Assembly (NCBI GenBank): GCA_965656085.1
Contig: CBFHJA010000006.1
Span: forward strand, 1 to 64,000
DNA length: 64,000 nt
Reading direction: 5' to 3'
Source of the DNA: Aliishimia sp965656085
Lineage (GTDB): Bacteria; Pseudomonadota; Alphaproteobacteria; Rhodobacterales; Rhodobacteraceae
Shown: in pieces, positions 42,753-55,046 of the stretch
How the letters are laid out: each line of letters opens with the position of its first letter
Numbering within the stretch: position 1 is the first letter of the stretch
Translations under genes and position numbers: made by a program
Notes under the pieces: generated by a model
Database searches by the model: none
Told to the model about the DNA's origin: nothing
Seen by the model: only the letters and a program-made list of their open reading frames with translations

Positions 42753-45235
42753 GCGAAGACGGCAAAAAGACACTGGGTTTGCGCGGCGCCGCGCGTTCGG
42801 GCAATGTGAAGCAAAGCTTCAGCCATGGCCGGACCAAAAATGTCGTGGTGGAAACCAAACGCAAGCGCGTGGTCGTGCCGAAACCCGGCGCGGGAAAGCC
42901 CGGCGCGTCCGGATCTGCGGCAATGGGCGATCCGTCGAAGCGGCCCGCCGGGATCTCCGATGCGGAGATGGAGCGCCGCCTGAAGGCCCTTCAAGCCGCC
43001 AAGGCGCGTGAAGTCGAAGAGGCCGCCGCCCGCGAGGCCGAGGAAAAGGCGCGCGCCGAAGAGCGTGAGCGCCGCCGGGCCGAGCAAGAGGCCAAGGAGC
43101 GCGAAGAGCGCGAGCGCGAGGAAAGCCTGCGTGCGAAGAAAGAAGAAGAAGAGCGCAAGGCCCGTGAGGCGGTCGAAGCCGCCCGGGCCGCCGAGGAAGC
43201 CAAGAGCAACCCGGCAGCGCCGGCTGCAGGCCGTCCGGCCGACACGCGTGGGCCCGCCAAAGCACCCTCCGCACCAGCACGCAAAGAGCGGGAAGACGCA
43301 GGCCGCCCGAACCGGGGCCGCGGGGATGACGGTGGGCGCCGGTCTGGCAAGCTCACGCTGAACCAAGCGCTGTCCGGCGGAGAAGGCGGGCGTCAACGGT
43401 CCATGGCTGCGATGAAGCGCAAGCAGGAGCGTGCGCGGCAGAAGGCTATGGGTGGTCAGGTCGAGCGTGAAAAGGTCACGCGCACCGTTCAATTGCCCGA
43501 GGCCATCGTGGTCAGCGAGCTTGCCAACCGGATGTCCGAGCGTGTGGCCGACGTGGTCAAGTCGCTCATGAACAGCGGGATCATGGCGACGCAAAATCAG
43601 TCCATCGATGCCGACACCGCTGAACTCATCATTGAAGAATTCGGGCACAAAGCGCAGCGCGTGTCCGACGCAGACGTGGAAGACGTGCTTCAAACCGAAG
43701 AAGACGCGCCTGAAGAGCTTGAGCCGCGCGCGCCGGTCATTACGATCATGGGGCACGTGGACCACGGCAAAACCTCCCTGCTCGACGCGATCCGGAACGC
43801 AAAAGTTGTAGCTGGTGAGGCGGGCGGCATCACCCAACACATCGGCGCCTATCAGGTAGAGCAAGGCAAGCAGAAGCTTACCTTCCTCGACACGCCCGGT
43901 CACGCCGCATTCACTTCCATGCGCTCGCGCGGGGCGCAGGTGACAGATATCGTCGTGCTTGTGGTCGCCGCTGATGACGCGGTGATGCCGCAAACCATCG
44001 AAGCGATTGCGCATGCCAAGGCCGCCGGTGTTCCGATGATCGTCGCGATCAACAAGATCGACCGTCCGGCCGCCAATCCCGACAAGGTCCGTACCGACCT
44101 TCTGCAACACGAAGTCATCGTTGAGAAACTCTCCGGCGACGTGCAGGACGTGGAAGTCTCCGCGATCAAGGGCACGGGGCTCGACGAGCTTCTCGAAGCG
44201 ATCACCCTGCAGGCGGAAATTCTTGAACTTCAGGCCAATCCCAAGCGCGCCGCTGTCGGTGCGGTGATCGAAGCGAAGCTCGATGTGGGCCGTGGCCCTG
44301 TCGCGACCGTTCTCGTGCAAAACGGCACCCTGCATCAAGGCGACATTTTCGTTGTCGGTGAGCAATGGGGCAAGGTTCGCGCGATGGAGAACGATCAGGG
44401 TAACCGCGTCAAGGATGCCGGCCCCTCCGTGCCCGTCGAGGTGCTGGGTCTGAACGGTACACCCGAGGCTGGGGACGTGCTGAACGTGGTCGAAACCGAA
44501 GCGCAGGCCCGCGAGATAGCGGAATACCGGGCGCAGGCCGCCAAGGACAAGCGCGCGGCAGCCGGTGCAGCCACGACGCTCGACCAGCTTCTGGCGAAGG
44601 CCAAGGCCGACGAGAACGTGGCCGAGCTTCCGATCCTCGTGAAAGCGGATGTGCAAGGCTCTGCCGAGGCGATCGTTCAGGCGATGGAGAAAATCGGCAA
44701 CGAGGAAGTGCGCGTGCGCGTGCTACATTCCGGCGTTGGCGCGATCACCGAGACTGATGTGGGCCTCGCGGAAGCCTCCGGCGCGCCGATCATGGGCTTC
44801 AACGTCCGGGCCAACGCCCCGGCGCGGAACAGCGCCAATCAGAAGGGTGTGGAAATCCGCTATTATTCGGTGATCTATGATCTGGTGGACGACGTCAAAG
44901 CCGCCGCCTCTGGCCTGCTTTCGGCTGAGATCCGCGAAAACTTCATCGGGTACGCCGAGATCAAGGAAGTCTTCAAAGTGTCCAATGTGGGCAAGGTTGC
45001 AGGCTGTTTGGTCACCGAAGGTGTCGCGCGCCGCTCTGCCGGTGTGCGTCTTCTGCGCGACAATGTGGTGATCCACGAAGGCACGCTCAAGACACTCAAG
45101 CGCTTCAAGGATGAAGTAGCCGAAGTCCAGTCGGGTCAGGAATGCGGGATGGCCTTCGAGAACTACGACGACATCCGCCCCGGCGATGTGATCGAGATCT
45201 TTGAGCGTGAAGAAATAACCCGGACGCTGTCATAA
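42749..45235 (+). CDS. infB: Translation initiation factor IF-2
   Basis: 828 residues. N-terminal region with long charged helices rich in Ala, Glu, Arg (about 65-150), a Pro-rich part, then the GTPase core: GHVDHGKTSLLDAI, DTPGHAAFTSMRSRGAQVTD, NKIDRP, and the SAIKGTGLDELL element. The C-terminal domains include the segment with VLHSGVGAITETDV, and the end ECGMAFENYDDIRPGDVIE binds initiator tRNA. Followed by a strong bidirectional terminator. Confidence 0.98.
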   Translation: MSEDGKKTLGLRGAARSGNVKQSFSHGRTKNVVVETKRKRVVVPKPGAGKPGASGSAAMGDPSKRPAGISDAEMERRLKALQAAKAREVEEAAAREAEEKARAEERERRRAEQEAKEREEREREESLRAKKEEEERKAREAVEAARAAEEAKSNPAAPAAGRPADTRGPAKAPSAPARKEREDAGRPNRGRGDDGGRRSGKLTLNQALSGGEGGRQRSMAAMKRKQERARQKAMGGQVEREKVTRTVQLPEAIVVSELANRMSERVADVVKSLMNSGIMATQNQSIDADTAELIIEEFGHKAQRVSDADVEDVLQTEEDAPEELEPRAPVITIMGHVDHGKTSLLDAIRNAKVVAGEAGGITQHIGAYQVEQGKQKLTFLDTPGHAAFTSMRSRGAQVTDIVVLVVAADDAVMPQTIEAIAHAKAAGVPMIVAINKIDRPAANPDKVRTDLLQHEVIVEKLSGDVQDVEVSAIKGTGLDELLEAITLQAEILELQANPKRAAVGAVIEAKLDVGRGPVATVLVQNGTLHQGDIFVVGEQWGKVRAMENDQGNRVKDAGPSVPVEVLGLNGTPEAGDVLNVVETEAQAREIAEYRAQAAKDKRAAAGAATTLDQLLAKAKADENVAELPILVKADVQGSAEAIVQAMEKIGNEEVRVRVLHSGVGAITETDVGLAEASGAPIMGFNVRANAPARNSANQKGVEIRYYSVIYDLVDDVKAAASGLLSAEIRENFIGYAEIKEVFKVSNVGKVAGCLVTEGVARRSAGVRLLRDNVVIHEGTLKTLKRFKDEVAEVQSGQECGMAFENYDDIRPGDVIEIFEREEITRTLS

Positions 45236-45249
45236 GCCTGCGGGACATC

Positions 45250-45278
45250 AAAAAAGGGCCGCGTCTTGCGGCCCTTTT
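45250..45278. terminator. Bidirectional terminator between infB and the small facing gene
   Basis: GGGCCGC (45256-45262), loop GTCTT, GCGGCCC (45268-45274), with a T4 run to the right and an A-run to the left, so it can end transcription both from infB and from the leftward small gene at 45304. Confidence 0.9.
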
Positions 45279-45303
45279 GCGTTGAAAGTGGCCTTCGAGG
45301 CCG

Positions 45304-45441
45304 TCAGGCAGCTTCCTGGGTCACCGGACGACCGGAATAGGTCGCCTGACCGACGCGGACGATGACTCGCCCGTCAGAGAGTGTCTTCACATACACGCCC
45401 TGCACGGAAATATGTCCGCCAATTGTGATTGTACGCAGCAA
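45304..45441 (-). CDS. Small 45-residue protein, leftward, unknown
   Basis: Too short for usual ORF cut-offs. TTG start at 45441 with a very strong ribosome site, GGGGAGG, 7 bp upstream. The product begins LRTITIGGHISVQGVYVKTL and continues with DGRVIVRVGQATYSGRPV: alternating beta-strand-like segments, as in a tiny barrel. The upstream 100 bp is AT-rich (45480-45530), suitable for a promoter. The bidirectional terminator lies 26 bp beyond its stop. These three signals together make it a credible gene. I cannot name a family. Confidence 0.6.
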   Translation of the reverse strand: MLRTITIGGHISVQGVYVKTLSDGRVIVRVGQATYSGRPVTQEAA

Positions 45442-45611
45442 GTTCAATCCTCCCCGATGACGTAAGCTGCCAGATAACCATGAGTAGTATTCATATAAAT
45501 ATCACAAACCGCGCAAAAACCAATCATTATTCACGAAACTGCGACCAATGCTCCTTGGACCGGCAGATTTCGCTTGACGCTTTGATCTGATCAGCCGCTC
45601 GGCTCCGCGCG

Positions 45612-46010
45612 TCACAGCCAGTCGCGCAGGATCGGGATCAGCGGGATATCCGCCTCCGGCATCGGGTAGTCGCGCAACGCTTTCGCGCGGACCCAAGCCA
45701 GTTGCTGTCCCTCGCGTGATTGCGGTGTCCCGTGCCATTTGCGGCAGGCAAAGAGCGGCATAAGCAAGTGGAAATCGCTGTAGCTATGGCTCGCGAAGGT
45801 CAGCGGGGCGAGGCAGCTTTCCCATGTGTCGATGCCCAGTTCTTCCTGCAATTCGCGGATCAGGGCCACCTCGGGGGTCTCGCCGGGCTCCACCTTTCCG
45901 CCGGGAAACTCCCAGAGGCCCGCCATCGCCTTGCCCTCGGGGCGCTGCGCCAAAAGCACCCGCCCGTCCACGTCGATCAGCGCTACTGCCGAGACCAGAA
46001 CCGTTTTCAT
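45612..46010 (-). CDS. mutT: Nudix hydrolase, MutT-like 8-oxo-dGTP diphosphatase
   Basis: 132 residues, normal for MutT. Nudix box: GGKVEPGETPEVALIRELQE followed by ELGI. Start VLVSAVALIDVDGRVLLAQR and the WEFPGG motif are typical of the (d)CTP/8-oxo-dGTP branch. It removes oxidised dGTP from the nucleotide pool. 3 bp downstream of argJ in the leftward operon parvulin-argJ-mutT, an arrangement common in Rhodobacterales. Confidence 0.93.
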   Translation of the reverse strand: MKTVLVSAVALIDVDGRVLLAQRPEGKAMAGLWEFPGGKVEPGETPEVALIRELQEELGIDTWESCLAPLTFASHSYSDFHLLMPLFACRKWHGTPQSREGQQLAWVRAKALRDYPMPEADIPLIPILRDWL

Positions 46011-46013
46011 CGT

Positions 46014-47240
46014 TTAGCTCCGGTAATCGGCATTGATCGAGATGTAGCCATGGGTCAGATCGCAGGTCCAAACCGTGGCGCTGCCTGTACCAAGTCCCAG
46101 ATCGACTGCAATTTGCACGTCAGTCTGTTGCATATAGGCCGCACCTTGTTCTTCATTGTAGTGCGGCGACACCCAGCCATTCTCGGCAACGAGGATATCG
46201 CCAAAGCGGATCGTCAGCCGGTCACGGTCCGCCGCCGCGCCGGATTTGCCGACCGCCATGACAATCCGGCCCCAATTCGGGTCCTCGCCGGCAATGGCGG
46301 TCTTCACCAGGGGCGAGTTGGCGATGGACAGCGCATGGGTGCGCGCGTCCGTGTCCGAGACAGCCCCGGTGACCGCAATCTCAACGAATTTCGTGGCGCC
46401 CTCACCATCGCGCACCACCTGATGGGAAAGATCCAGCATCAGCGCGTGCAGAGCCTCCTCGAATTGGGCGTCACCAATGACGTCAATGCCAGACGCCCCG
46501 GTGGCCGCCAGCAGGAGCGTGTCGGAAGTCGAGGTGTCGCTGTCGACCGTGATGCAGTTGAAGGTGCGGGCGTTGAGGCGGCTCAGCATCTCCTGCAAGT
46601 GGTGCTGCGGGCAGAGTGCGTCGGTGAAAATATAGACCAGCATCGTCGCCATATCGGGGGCGATCATGCCCGAACCCTTGGCGATCCCGGCGATCTGGAC
46701 CGCGCCGCCGGGCAGGTCCACACGCCGCGCCGCGCCCTTCGGATAGGTGTCGGTGGTGCGGATCGCCTCGGCGGCCGCTGGAAGAGCATGCATGTCGAGC
46801 GTGCCCGCGAGATCGTCGAGCTTGGCGGTGATCCGGTCATCGGGCAGCGGCTCGCCGATCACGCCGGTCGAAGAGGTGAACACGCGCCCCTCTGGGATGC
46901 GCAAGCGCTCTGCGACCGCTTGCGTGATCCGGTCTACGGATCCCTGCCCCCTTGCGCCGGTGAAGGCGTTGGAATTGCCTGAGTTTACGAGGATCGCCGC
47001 ACCCGCCTCGCTCGCCGCGCCAAGCTTGTCCTGACAATCCAGAACTGCTGCCGAGCGCGTGCTGGAGGTCGTGAAAACCCCGGCGATCTGCGTGCCGGGA
47101 TCAAGCGCCGCGAGCATCACATCGGTGCGGTCCGCGTATTTCACGCCCGCTGCGCAGGTCGCAAAGCGCGCGCCGTTGATCACGGGCATGTCGGGAAAGC
47201 GCGCCGGGGCGAGGGGCGAGACGGGCAGGGACTTGGCCAT
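46014..47240 (-). CDS. argJ: Bifunctional glutamate N-acetyltransferase / amino-acid acetyltransferase ArgJ
   Basis: 408 residues. Motifs: GVKYADRTDVMLA, VNSGNSNAFTGARG, PKGAARRV, and the self-cleavage region SGMIAPDMATMLVYIFTD where the Thr of MATML becomes the nucleophile of the beta chain. End NEEQGAAYMQQTDVQIAVDL and the final YISINADYRS are typical. It makes N-acetylglutamate and regenerates it from N-acetylornithine in arginine synthesis. Confidence 0.97.
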   Translation of the reverse strand: MAKSLPVSPLAPARFPDMPVINGARFATCAAGVKYADRTDVMLAALDPGTQIAGVFTTSSTRSAAVLDCQDKLGAASEAGAAILVNSGNSNAFTGARGQGSVDRITQAVAERLRIPEGRVFTSSTGVIGEPLPDDRITAKLDDLAGTLDMHALPAAAEAIRTTDTYPKGAARRVDLPGGAVQIAGIAKGSGMIAPDMATMLVYIFTDALCPQHHLQEMLSRLNARTFNCITVDSDTSTSDTLLLAATGASGIDVIGDAQFEEALHALMLDLSHQVVRDGEGATKFVEIAVTGAVSDTDARTHALSIANSPLVKTAIAGEDPNWGRIVMAVGKSGAAADRDRLTIRFGDILVAENGWVSPHYNEEQGAAYMQQTDVQIAVDLGLGTGSATVWTCDLTHGYISINADYRS

Positions 47241-47252
47241 GGAGGTGCCGTC

Positions 47253-48107
47253 TTATTTGGTCAGGTCGAGGGTGTCGAGCACGCTCGGGTCGAGCCCATC
47301 GGCTCCGCTGCGATCAACATTTGCCGCCTCGGTCAACTCCGCGATCCGGGCTTGTACCGCCTCGCTCCGGATCTGGTCTTCAAGCTCGGCGCGTACCTCA
47401 TCAAGGCTCGGAGCCTCTTTCACGCGGGTCTCGTTGAGCTTGATCACATGCCAGCCGAACTGCGTCTGGACCGGGTCCGAGACCTCGCCGGGGCGCAGCG
47501 CGATCACCGCCGCCTCAAAGGTCGGCACCATCTGTCCGGGTCCGAACCAGCCAAGCGCACCGCCGCCGGGCCCGGAGGGTCCCGTGGATTTCTCTTGCGC
47601 AGTTTCCGCGAAATCAGCCCCGGCGGTAATCTCGGCCTGCACCGCCAGTGCCTCCTCCTCGGTCTCCACAAGAATGTGCGACGCATTATACTCTTCACCC
47701 GCATCTGCATCGGCAAAGCGCGCGTCATAGGCTGCCTGCACGGCCGCGTCGGTCACCGCGCCCGCGAGAACGCCCTCAACGACTTCGCCGGCAACCAGCG
47801 AGCGTTCCTCGTTTTCAAGCGCGAGGCGGACACGGTCCGGGATCTCGCCGTTAAAGCTCTGCACCAGTGCGGTTTGCGAGATCAACTGGTCGAGAATACC
47901 CGGAAAAAGCACATCGGCGGGCAATTGGCGGTATTGGTCGGGCAGGGTCGCTTTGGCAACCGCCATATGCCCGAGGGTGATCTCGACCCCGTTCACCGTC
48001 GCCACCACCGTCTCAAGCCCGGGCGCCGCCTGCTCCTCGGCGAGGGCCGGGACGGACACGGATAATGTCAGGGCTGTCAGGCCAGCAATGAGGAAGCGAT
48101 TTGTCAT
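47253..48107 (-). CDS. Periplasmic parvulin-type peptidylprolyl isomerase
   Basis: 284 residues with a cleavable signal peptide (FLIAGLTALTLSVSVPALA). N-terminal chaperone-like helices precede a PpiC domain around 130-225: ASHILVETEEEALAVQAEI, ADFAETAQEKSTGPSG and GGALGWFGPGQMVPTFEAA, QFGWHVIKL. Catalyses prolyl isomerisation and aids folding of envelope proteins. Divergent from secA, the translocase motor that would deliver its clients. Confidence 0.93.
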   Translation of the reverse strand: MTNRFLIAGLTALTLSVSVPALAEEQAAPGLETVVATVNGVEITLGHMAVAKATLPDQYRQLPADVLFPGILDQLISQTALVQSFNGEIPDRVRLALENEERSLVAGEVVEGVLAGAVTDAAVQAAYDARFADADAGEEYNASHILVETEEEALAVQAEITAGADFAETAQEKSTGPSGPGGGALGWFGPGQMVPTFEAAVIALRPGEVSDPVQTQFGWHVIKLNETRVKEAPSLDEVRAELEDQIRSEAVQARIAELTEAANVDRSGADGLDPSVLDTLDLTK

Positions 48108-48147
48108 GGGAAAGTCCTTGTGGATCGGGCCGCGCGCGCGGGCGGCG

Positions 48148-48176
48148 TTGACACTGTTTCAGCGGCCCCTTACATC
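48148..48176 (+). promoter_or_regulatory. Predicted promoter of secA
   Basis: Perfect -35 TTGACA (48148-48153), 17-bp spacer, weak -10 TACATC (48171-48176), in the 191-bp gap between the divergent parvulin gene and secA. The leader would be about 115 bases. Confidence 0.4.
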
Positions 48177-48298
48177 GCCCTATGGGCGCGGGTCCGGGCC
48201 GTCTTTCATCCCGATATCTATGGGTTGTGCGAAGGGGCGGCAAGCCGATCTCGCATCTGTGAACGAGGTAAAGACGCGCATATTCGGTCGGAGAGCAC

Positions 48299-51004
<2,706 letters not shown>

Positions 51005-51122
51005 GGCAAAAATCGCAGCAATCGCCTTCTTCTTGCCTCAATGACTCCCCTGCGCCGTCATAGTGCGGCCCGCTTTTCGGAGCACCTTCTTCCTCGTGGG
51101 AATGTGAGTCGGGAGATGCGTC

Positions 51123-52136
51123 ATGTCGCGGACGAAGGAAATCGTCACGGCCGTGGGAACACTGGCCTGTGCGCTCGGAATCGGTTTCGTGATGCAGAAC
51201 ACCGATACCGCATCTCAGCGCTATGGGGCCTCCGAGCGCCCTCTAGTTCCCGAGGCCAATCGCGACACGCAACCGCAAGTCACGCTTCCAGTGCGTCCCG
51301 AACAGGAACAGGTCACCGTGATCGACGTGCAGGACGTGCGGCTCACCTCCGCCCTTCCGAATGTCGCTGGCGTGATGTCCGACCCCCCTGAGGCGCAACA
51401 GACCAGCAAGGCAGTCCCGGCCGCACCTGATCCGATCACCATTGCCAAAAAGGCCTGCGATATCACAGCAGATGCCAGTCCGGCCCCGGCAGCGCAAGTT
51501 GCACTGGAGGTCAGCGCCCCTTGTCACAACAAGGCGCGGCTGACGGTGCACCACAACGGCATGTTCTTCACAGAGCGCACGGATGCGGAGGGGCAGATTT
51601 CGCTCACCGTGCCGGCACTATCCGAGCAAGCGGTCTATATCGTGGCCTTCTCTGATGGCGAAGGCGCGGTGGCGCAGACACGGGTGGACGATATCGCTGA
51701 CTATAACCGCGTTGTTCTGCAATGGAGCGGGGCGGCCGGATTCGAGTTGCACGCCCGGGAATTCGGCGCGGAATACGGCAGTGAGGGCCATGTCTGGGCC
51801 GGATCCGCCGACGCAACACTGGCGAGGCTTGAACGCGGGACCGGCGGCTACCTTACGCATCATGGTCGGGACGATGTCGGCGAGCCCCATTCGGCAGAAA
51901 TCTACACCTTCCCTGCGACGATGTCAGGACGCAATGGACAGATTGACCTGAGTGTGGAGGCCGAGATTACCAGCACCAATTGCGGGTTGGAAATCGAGGC
52001 GCAGACACTGGAGCGTGATGCCTCGGGCGTGCTGCGCAGCAAGATCGTCACCCTTGCGGTGCCGGGATGCGACGCGGTGGGCGATTATCTGGTGTTGAAT
52101 AATATTCTCGATGACATGAAAGTCGCGGCACGCTAA
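51123..52136 (+). CDS. Secreted or membrane-anchored hypothetical protein downstream of secA
   Basis: 337 residues. An N-terminal hydrophobic segment (about 6-24, IVTAVGTLACALGIGFVM) may be a signal or anchor. Then a low-complexity stretch (about 35-105) and a C-terminal domain with two pairs of Cys (ISTADA-like KKACDITAD, SAPCHNKARL, TNCGLEIEAQ, PGCDAVGDYL) that could form disulfides in the periplasm. I do not recognise the function. The 118-bp gap after secA shows no clear terminator. Followed after 27 bp by the OmpA hybrid gene, so probably a two-gene envelope unit. Confidence 0.7.
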   Translation: MSRTKEIVTAVGTLACALGIGFVMQNTDTASQRYGASERPLVPEANRDTQPQVTLPVRPEQEQVTVIDVQDVRLTSALPNVAGVMSDPPEAQQTSKAVPAAPDPITIAKKACDITADASPAPAAQVALEVSAPCHNKARLTVHHNGMFFTERTDAEGQISLTVPALSEQAVYIVAFSDGEGAVAQTRVDDIADYNRVVLQWSGAAGFELHAREFGAEYGSEGHVWAGSADATLARLERGTGGYLTHHGRDDVGEPHSAEIYTFPATMSGRNGQIDLSVEAEITSTNCGLEIEAQTLERDASGVLRSKIVTLAVPGCDAVGDYLVLNNILDDMKVAAR

Positions 52137-52163
52137 ACGCACCGCCAGCGACGGGGACATGTC

Positions 52164-53723
52164 ATGGTCACAAGATGTGCGGCAGGTCTTGCCGCACTTT
52201 TCATATTTGCTGCAAGCAATTCCGTATGGGCGCAGGATGTCACCCTGATGTCGCCCGATGGCGGTGTCGAGATCAGTGGCAATCTGCTTGGATTCGATGG
52301 TGAGTTTTACCGCATCGAGACCGAATATGGCGAATTGACCGTCGACGGCTCGGGCGTGACCTGTGACGGGCCCGGCTGCCCGTCACTGATCGATTTTGTG
52401 CCCGAGATGCGCTTTTCCGGTGCCGCGGCGATGGGCGAGGTGATGGTGCCGGCCCTGCTAAGGGCCTTCGCGCGAACCAATGGATATGAGATCACACGCA
52501 GCACGGGGCCGGGGCAGGATTTCACGATGACCCTGACTGCTGGGCGGTCTCAGAGGCCGGTCGGCCTCTTTGAATTCGGAGCGACCACGACCGACGAAGG
52601 CTTTGCCGATCTGCTCGCCAATCAGGCCGATATCGTGCTCTCGATGCGCGAAATCCGCCCCAACGAACGGCAGATGGCGCGCGATGCCGGCATGGGCGAT
52701 CTGTCGGACGCGAATCGCAGCCGTGTCATTGCGCTGGATGCGGTGGTGCCAATCACCCATCCGGGCAATCCGGTGCGGGATATCCAGCCGCAGGATCTGG
52801 CGCGCGTCTTTTCTGGTGAGATCACCAACTGGTCCGTGCTTGGCGGCCCGGATGCACCGATCGCGCTACACTTGCCCGATGCGCGCACAGGGCTCGGGCA
52901 GAGCATTGAGGACCGGCTGCTCAAGCCCGTGCAACGCGTCGCGGCGGAGACCATCACACGGCATGACATCAGTCTGGACGTCGCGAAGGCGGTGGTGCGG
53001 GACCCCTTCGCAATCGGCATCGCAAGCTTTGCAGAGACCGCCGACGCGCAGGTGCTCACGCTGACCGGGCCTTGCGGCTACACATTGCGTGCGACGCGAC
53101 TGGCGATCAAGACCGAAGACTATCCCCTCACGGCGCCGATGTTTCTCTACATGCCGGCGCGGCGCATGCCAAAAATCGGGCGGGACTTCGTTGCCTTCCT
53201 ACGCAGCCCGGCCGCGCAACTCGTGATCCGGCGGGCAGGTTTCGTGGACCAGACGCCGGAATTGATCCCGATCGAGCAACAGGGCTTGCGCTTCGTGAAT
53301 GCGATTGATGCAGCCGGGGCGGATATCCGTCTTGAAGAGCTTCAGCGCATGGTGCGCACGCTGATGCCCTTGCAGCGCCTGACGACGTCGTTCCGTTTCG
53401 AAACCGGCTCGGCCCGCCTCGATGCGCAATCGCGCTCCAATGTGTTGCAATTGGCCCGTGCGCTCGAAATCGGCACCTATGACACAAAGCGTTTGCTGTT
53501 CGTGGGGTTCAGCGACGGAGAGGGCGCTGCGGGTCCGAATCGCGAGATCGCATTGCGCCGAGCCGAAGCAGTACGCCGCGCGGTCGCGCAGGCAGCTGAG
53601 ACCGCCGATCTGGAGCGCGTCGCATTGGATGTGGATGCCTTTGGCGAGGCGCTGCCGATGGCCTGCGATGACAGCGCATGGGGGCGGCAGGCAAACCGCC
53701 GCGTTGAGGTTTGGGTGCGCTAG
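52164..53723 (+). CDS. Phosphate-binding-type periplasmic protein fused to an OmpA domain
   Basis: 519 residues. Signal peptide (AALFIFAASNSVWA). A short N-terminal beta region is followed by a PstS-like solute-binding fold (about 75-350: MRFSGAAAMGEVMVPALLRA, ALDAVVPITHPGNPV, LARVFSGEITNWSVLGG). The C-terminal domain (about 400-519) is OmpA/MotB-like: FRFETGSARLDAQSRSN, LFVGFSDGEGA, NREIALRRAEAVR, and the closing QANRRVEVWVR. The OmpA part would tether it to peptidoglycan, so the binding domain is unlikely to feed a normal ABC importer. Ligand unknown. Confidence 0.85.
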   Translation: MVTRCAAGLAALFIFAASNSVWAQDVTLMSPDGGVEISGNLLGFDGEFYRIETEYGELTVDGSGVTCDGPGCPSLIDFVPEMRFSGAAAMGEVMVPALLRAFARTNGYEITRSTGPGQDFTMTLTAGRSQRPVGLFEFGATTTDEGFADLLANQADIVLSMREIRPNERQMARDAGMGDLSDANRSRVIALDAVVPITHPGNPVRDIQPQDLARVFSGEITNWSVLGGPDAPIALHLPDARTGLGQSIEDRLLKPVQRVAAETITRHDISLDVAKAVVRDPFAIGIASFAETADAQVLTLTGPCGYTLRATRLAIKTEDYPLTAPMFLYMPARRMPKIGRDFVAFLRSPAAQLVIRRAGFVDQTPELIPIEQQGLRFVNAIDAAGADIRLEELQRMVRTLMPLQRLTTSFRFETGSARLDAQSRSNVLQLARALEIGTYDTKRLLFVGFSDGEGAAGPNREIALRRAEAVRRAVAQAAETADLERVALDVDAFGEALPMACDDSAWGRQANRRVEVWVR

Positions 53724-54485
<762 letters not shown>

Positions 54486-54509
54486 GCGGCGAGTCTGGTA
54501 AACGGAGGG

Positions 54510-55028
54510 TTAAACGGACGCGACGGGACGCGGAAATTCGAAGGCCTCTTCGCGCAGGCCCTTGTAGTCCTGCTCGCCGAGCGACGTGAACCCCGCTCGG
54601 CGCAGCAGCCTTCGAGAGGGTTCGTTGCGCAGGTCGGCATAACCCACCGCGCGCTCTGCATCGGAGAGGCGAAACACCTCCGCGACCGCGCTGCGCAAGG
54701 CCCGCGTTGCATGGCCCTTGCCGTGGGCCTCACGGGCCAGCGTAATGCCCAGTTCGACCTCGCGCCCGTCCTCGGACAAATGCCAGCCCATATCGCCAAG
54801 CAGCGCATCTGTCGTCGTATCGGCGACGGCGATTTGTGTCCAAGAGCCGGGGCGGATCAGGGGCGTCTTTTCCGACATCGCCTTCAGGAAAGCGGTCGCG
54901 CGAGCAACATCCATCGCTTCCCAGCTTTGATAGCGGGCAACCTCTGGATCGCTGCGATACGCCAGAAAAGCGGGCAGATCCGCCACCGAAAGTCGCCGCA
55001 AACGGGTCGGGCCGGTGTCGATTCGCAT
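54510..55028 (-). CDS. GNAT-family N-acetyltransferase
   Basis: 172 residues of the ribosomal-protein-acetylation (RimJ/L) type: TRLRRLSVADLPAFLAYRSD, YQSWEAMDVARATAFL, the acetyl-CoA-binding stretch LGITLAREAHGKGHATRALR and NEPSRRLLRRAGFTSLGE. The acceptor cannot be told. It lies 18 bp downstream of dnaJ, probably in the heat-shock transcript. Confidence 0.88.
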   Translation of the reverse strand: MRIDTGPTRLRRLSVADLPAFLAYRSDPEVARYQSWEAMDVARATAFLKAMSEKTPLIRPGSWTQIAVADTTTDALLGDMGWHLSEDGREVELGITLAREAHGKGHATRALRSAVAEVFRLSDAERAVGYADLRNEPSRRLLRRAGFTSLGEQDYKGLREEAFEFPRPVASV

Positions 55029-55046
55029 GGCCCAATCCCGCCGTCT

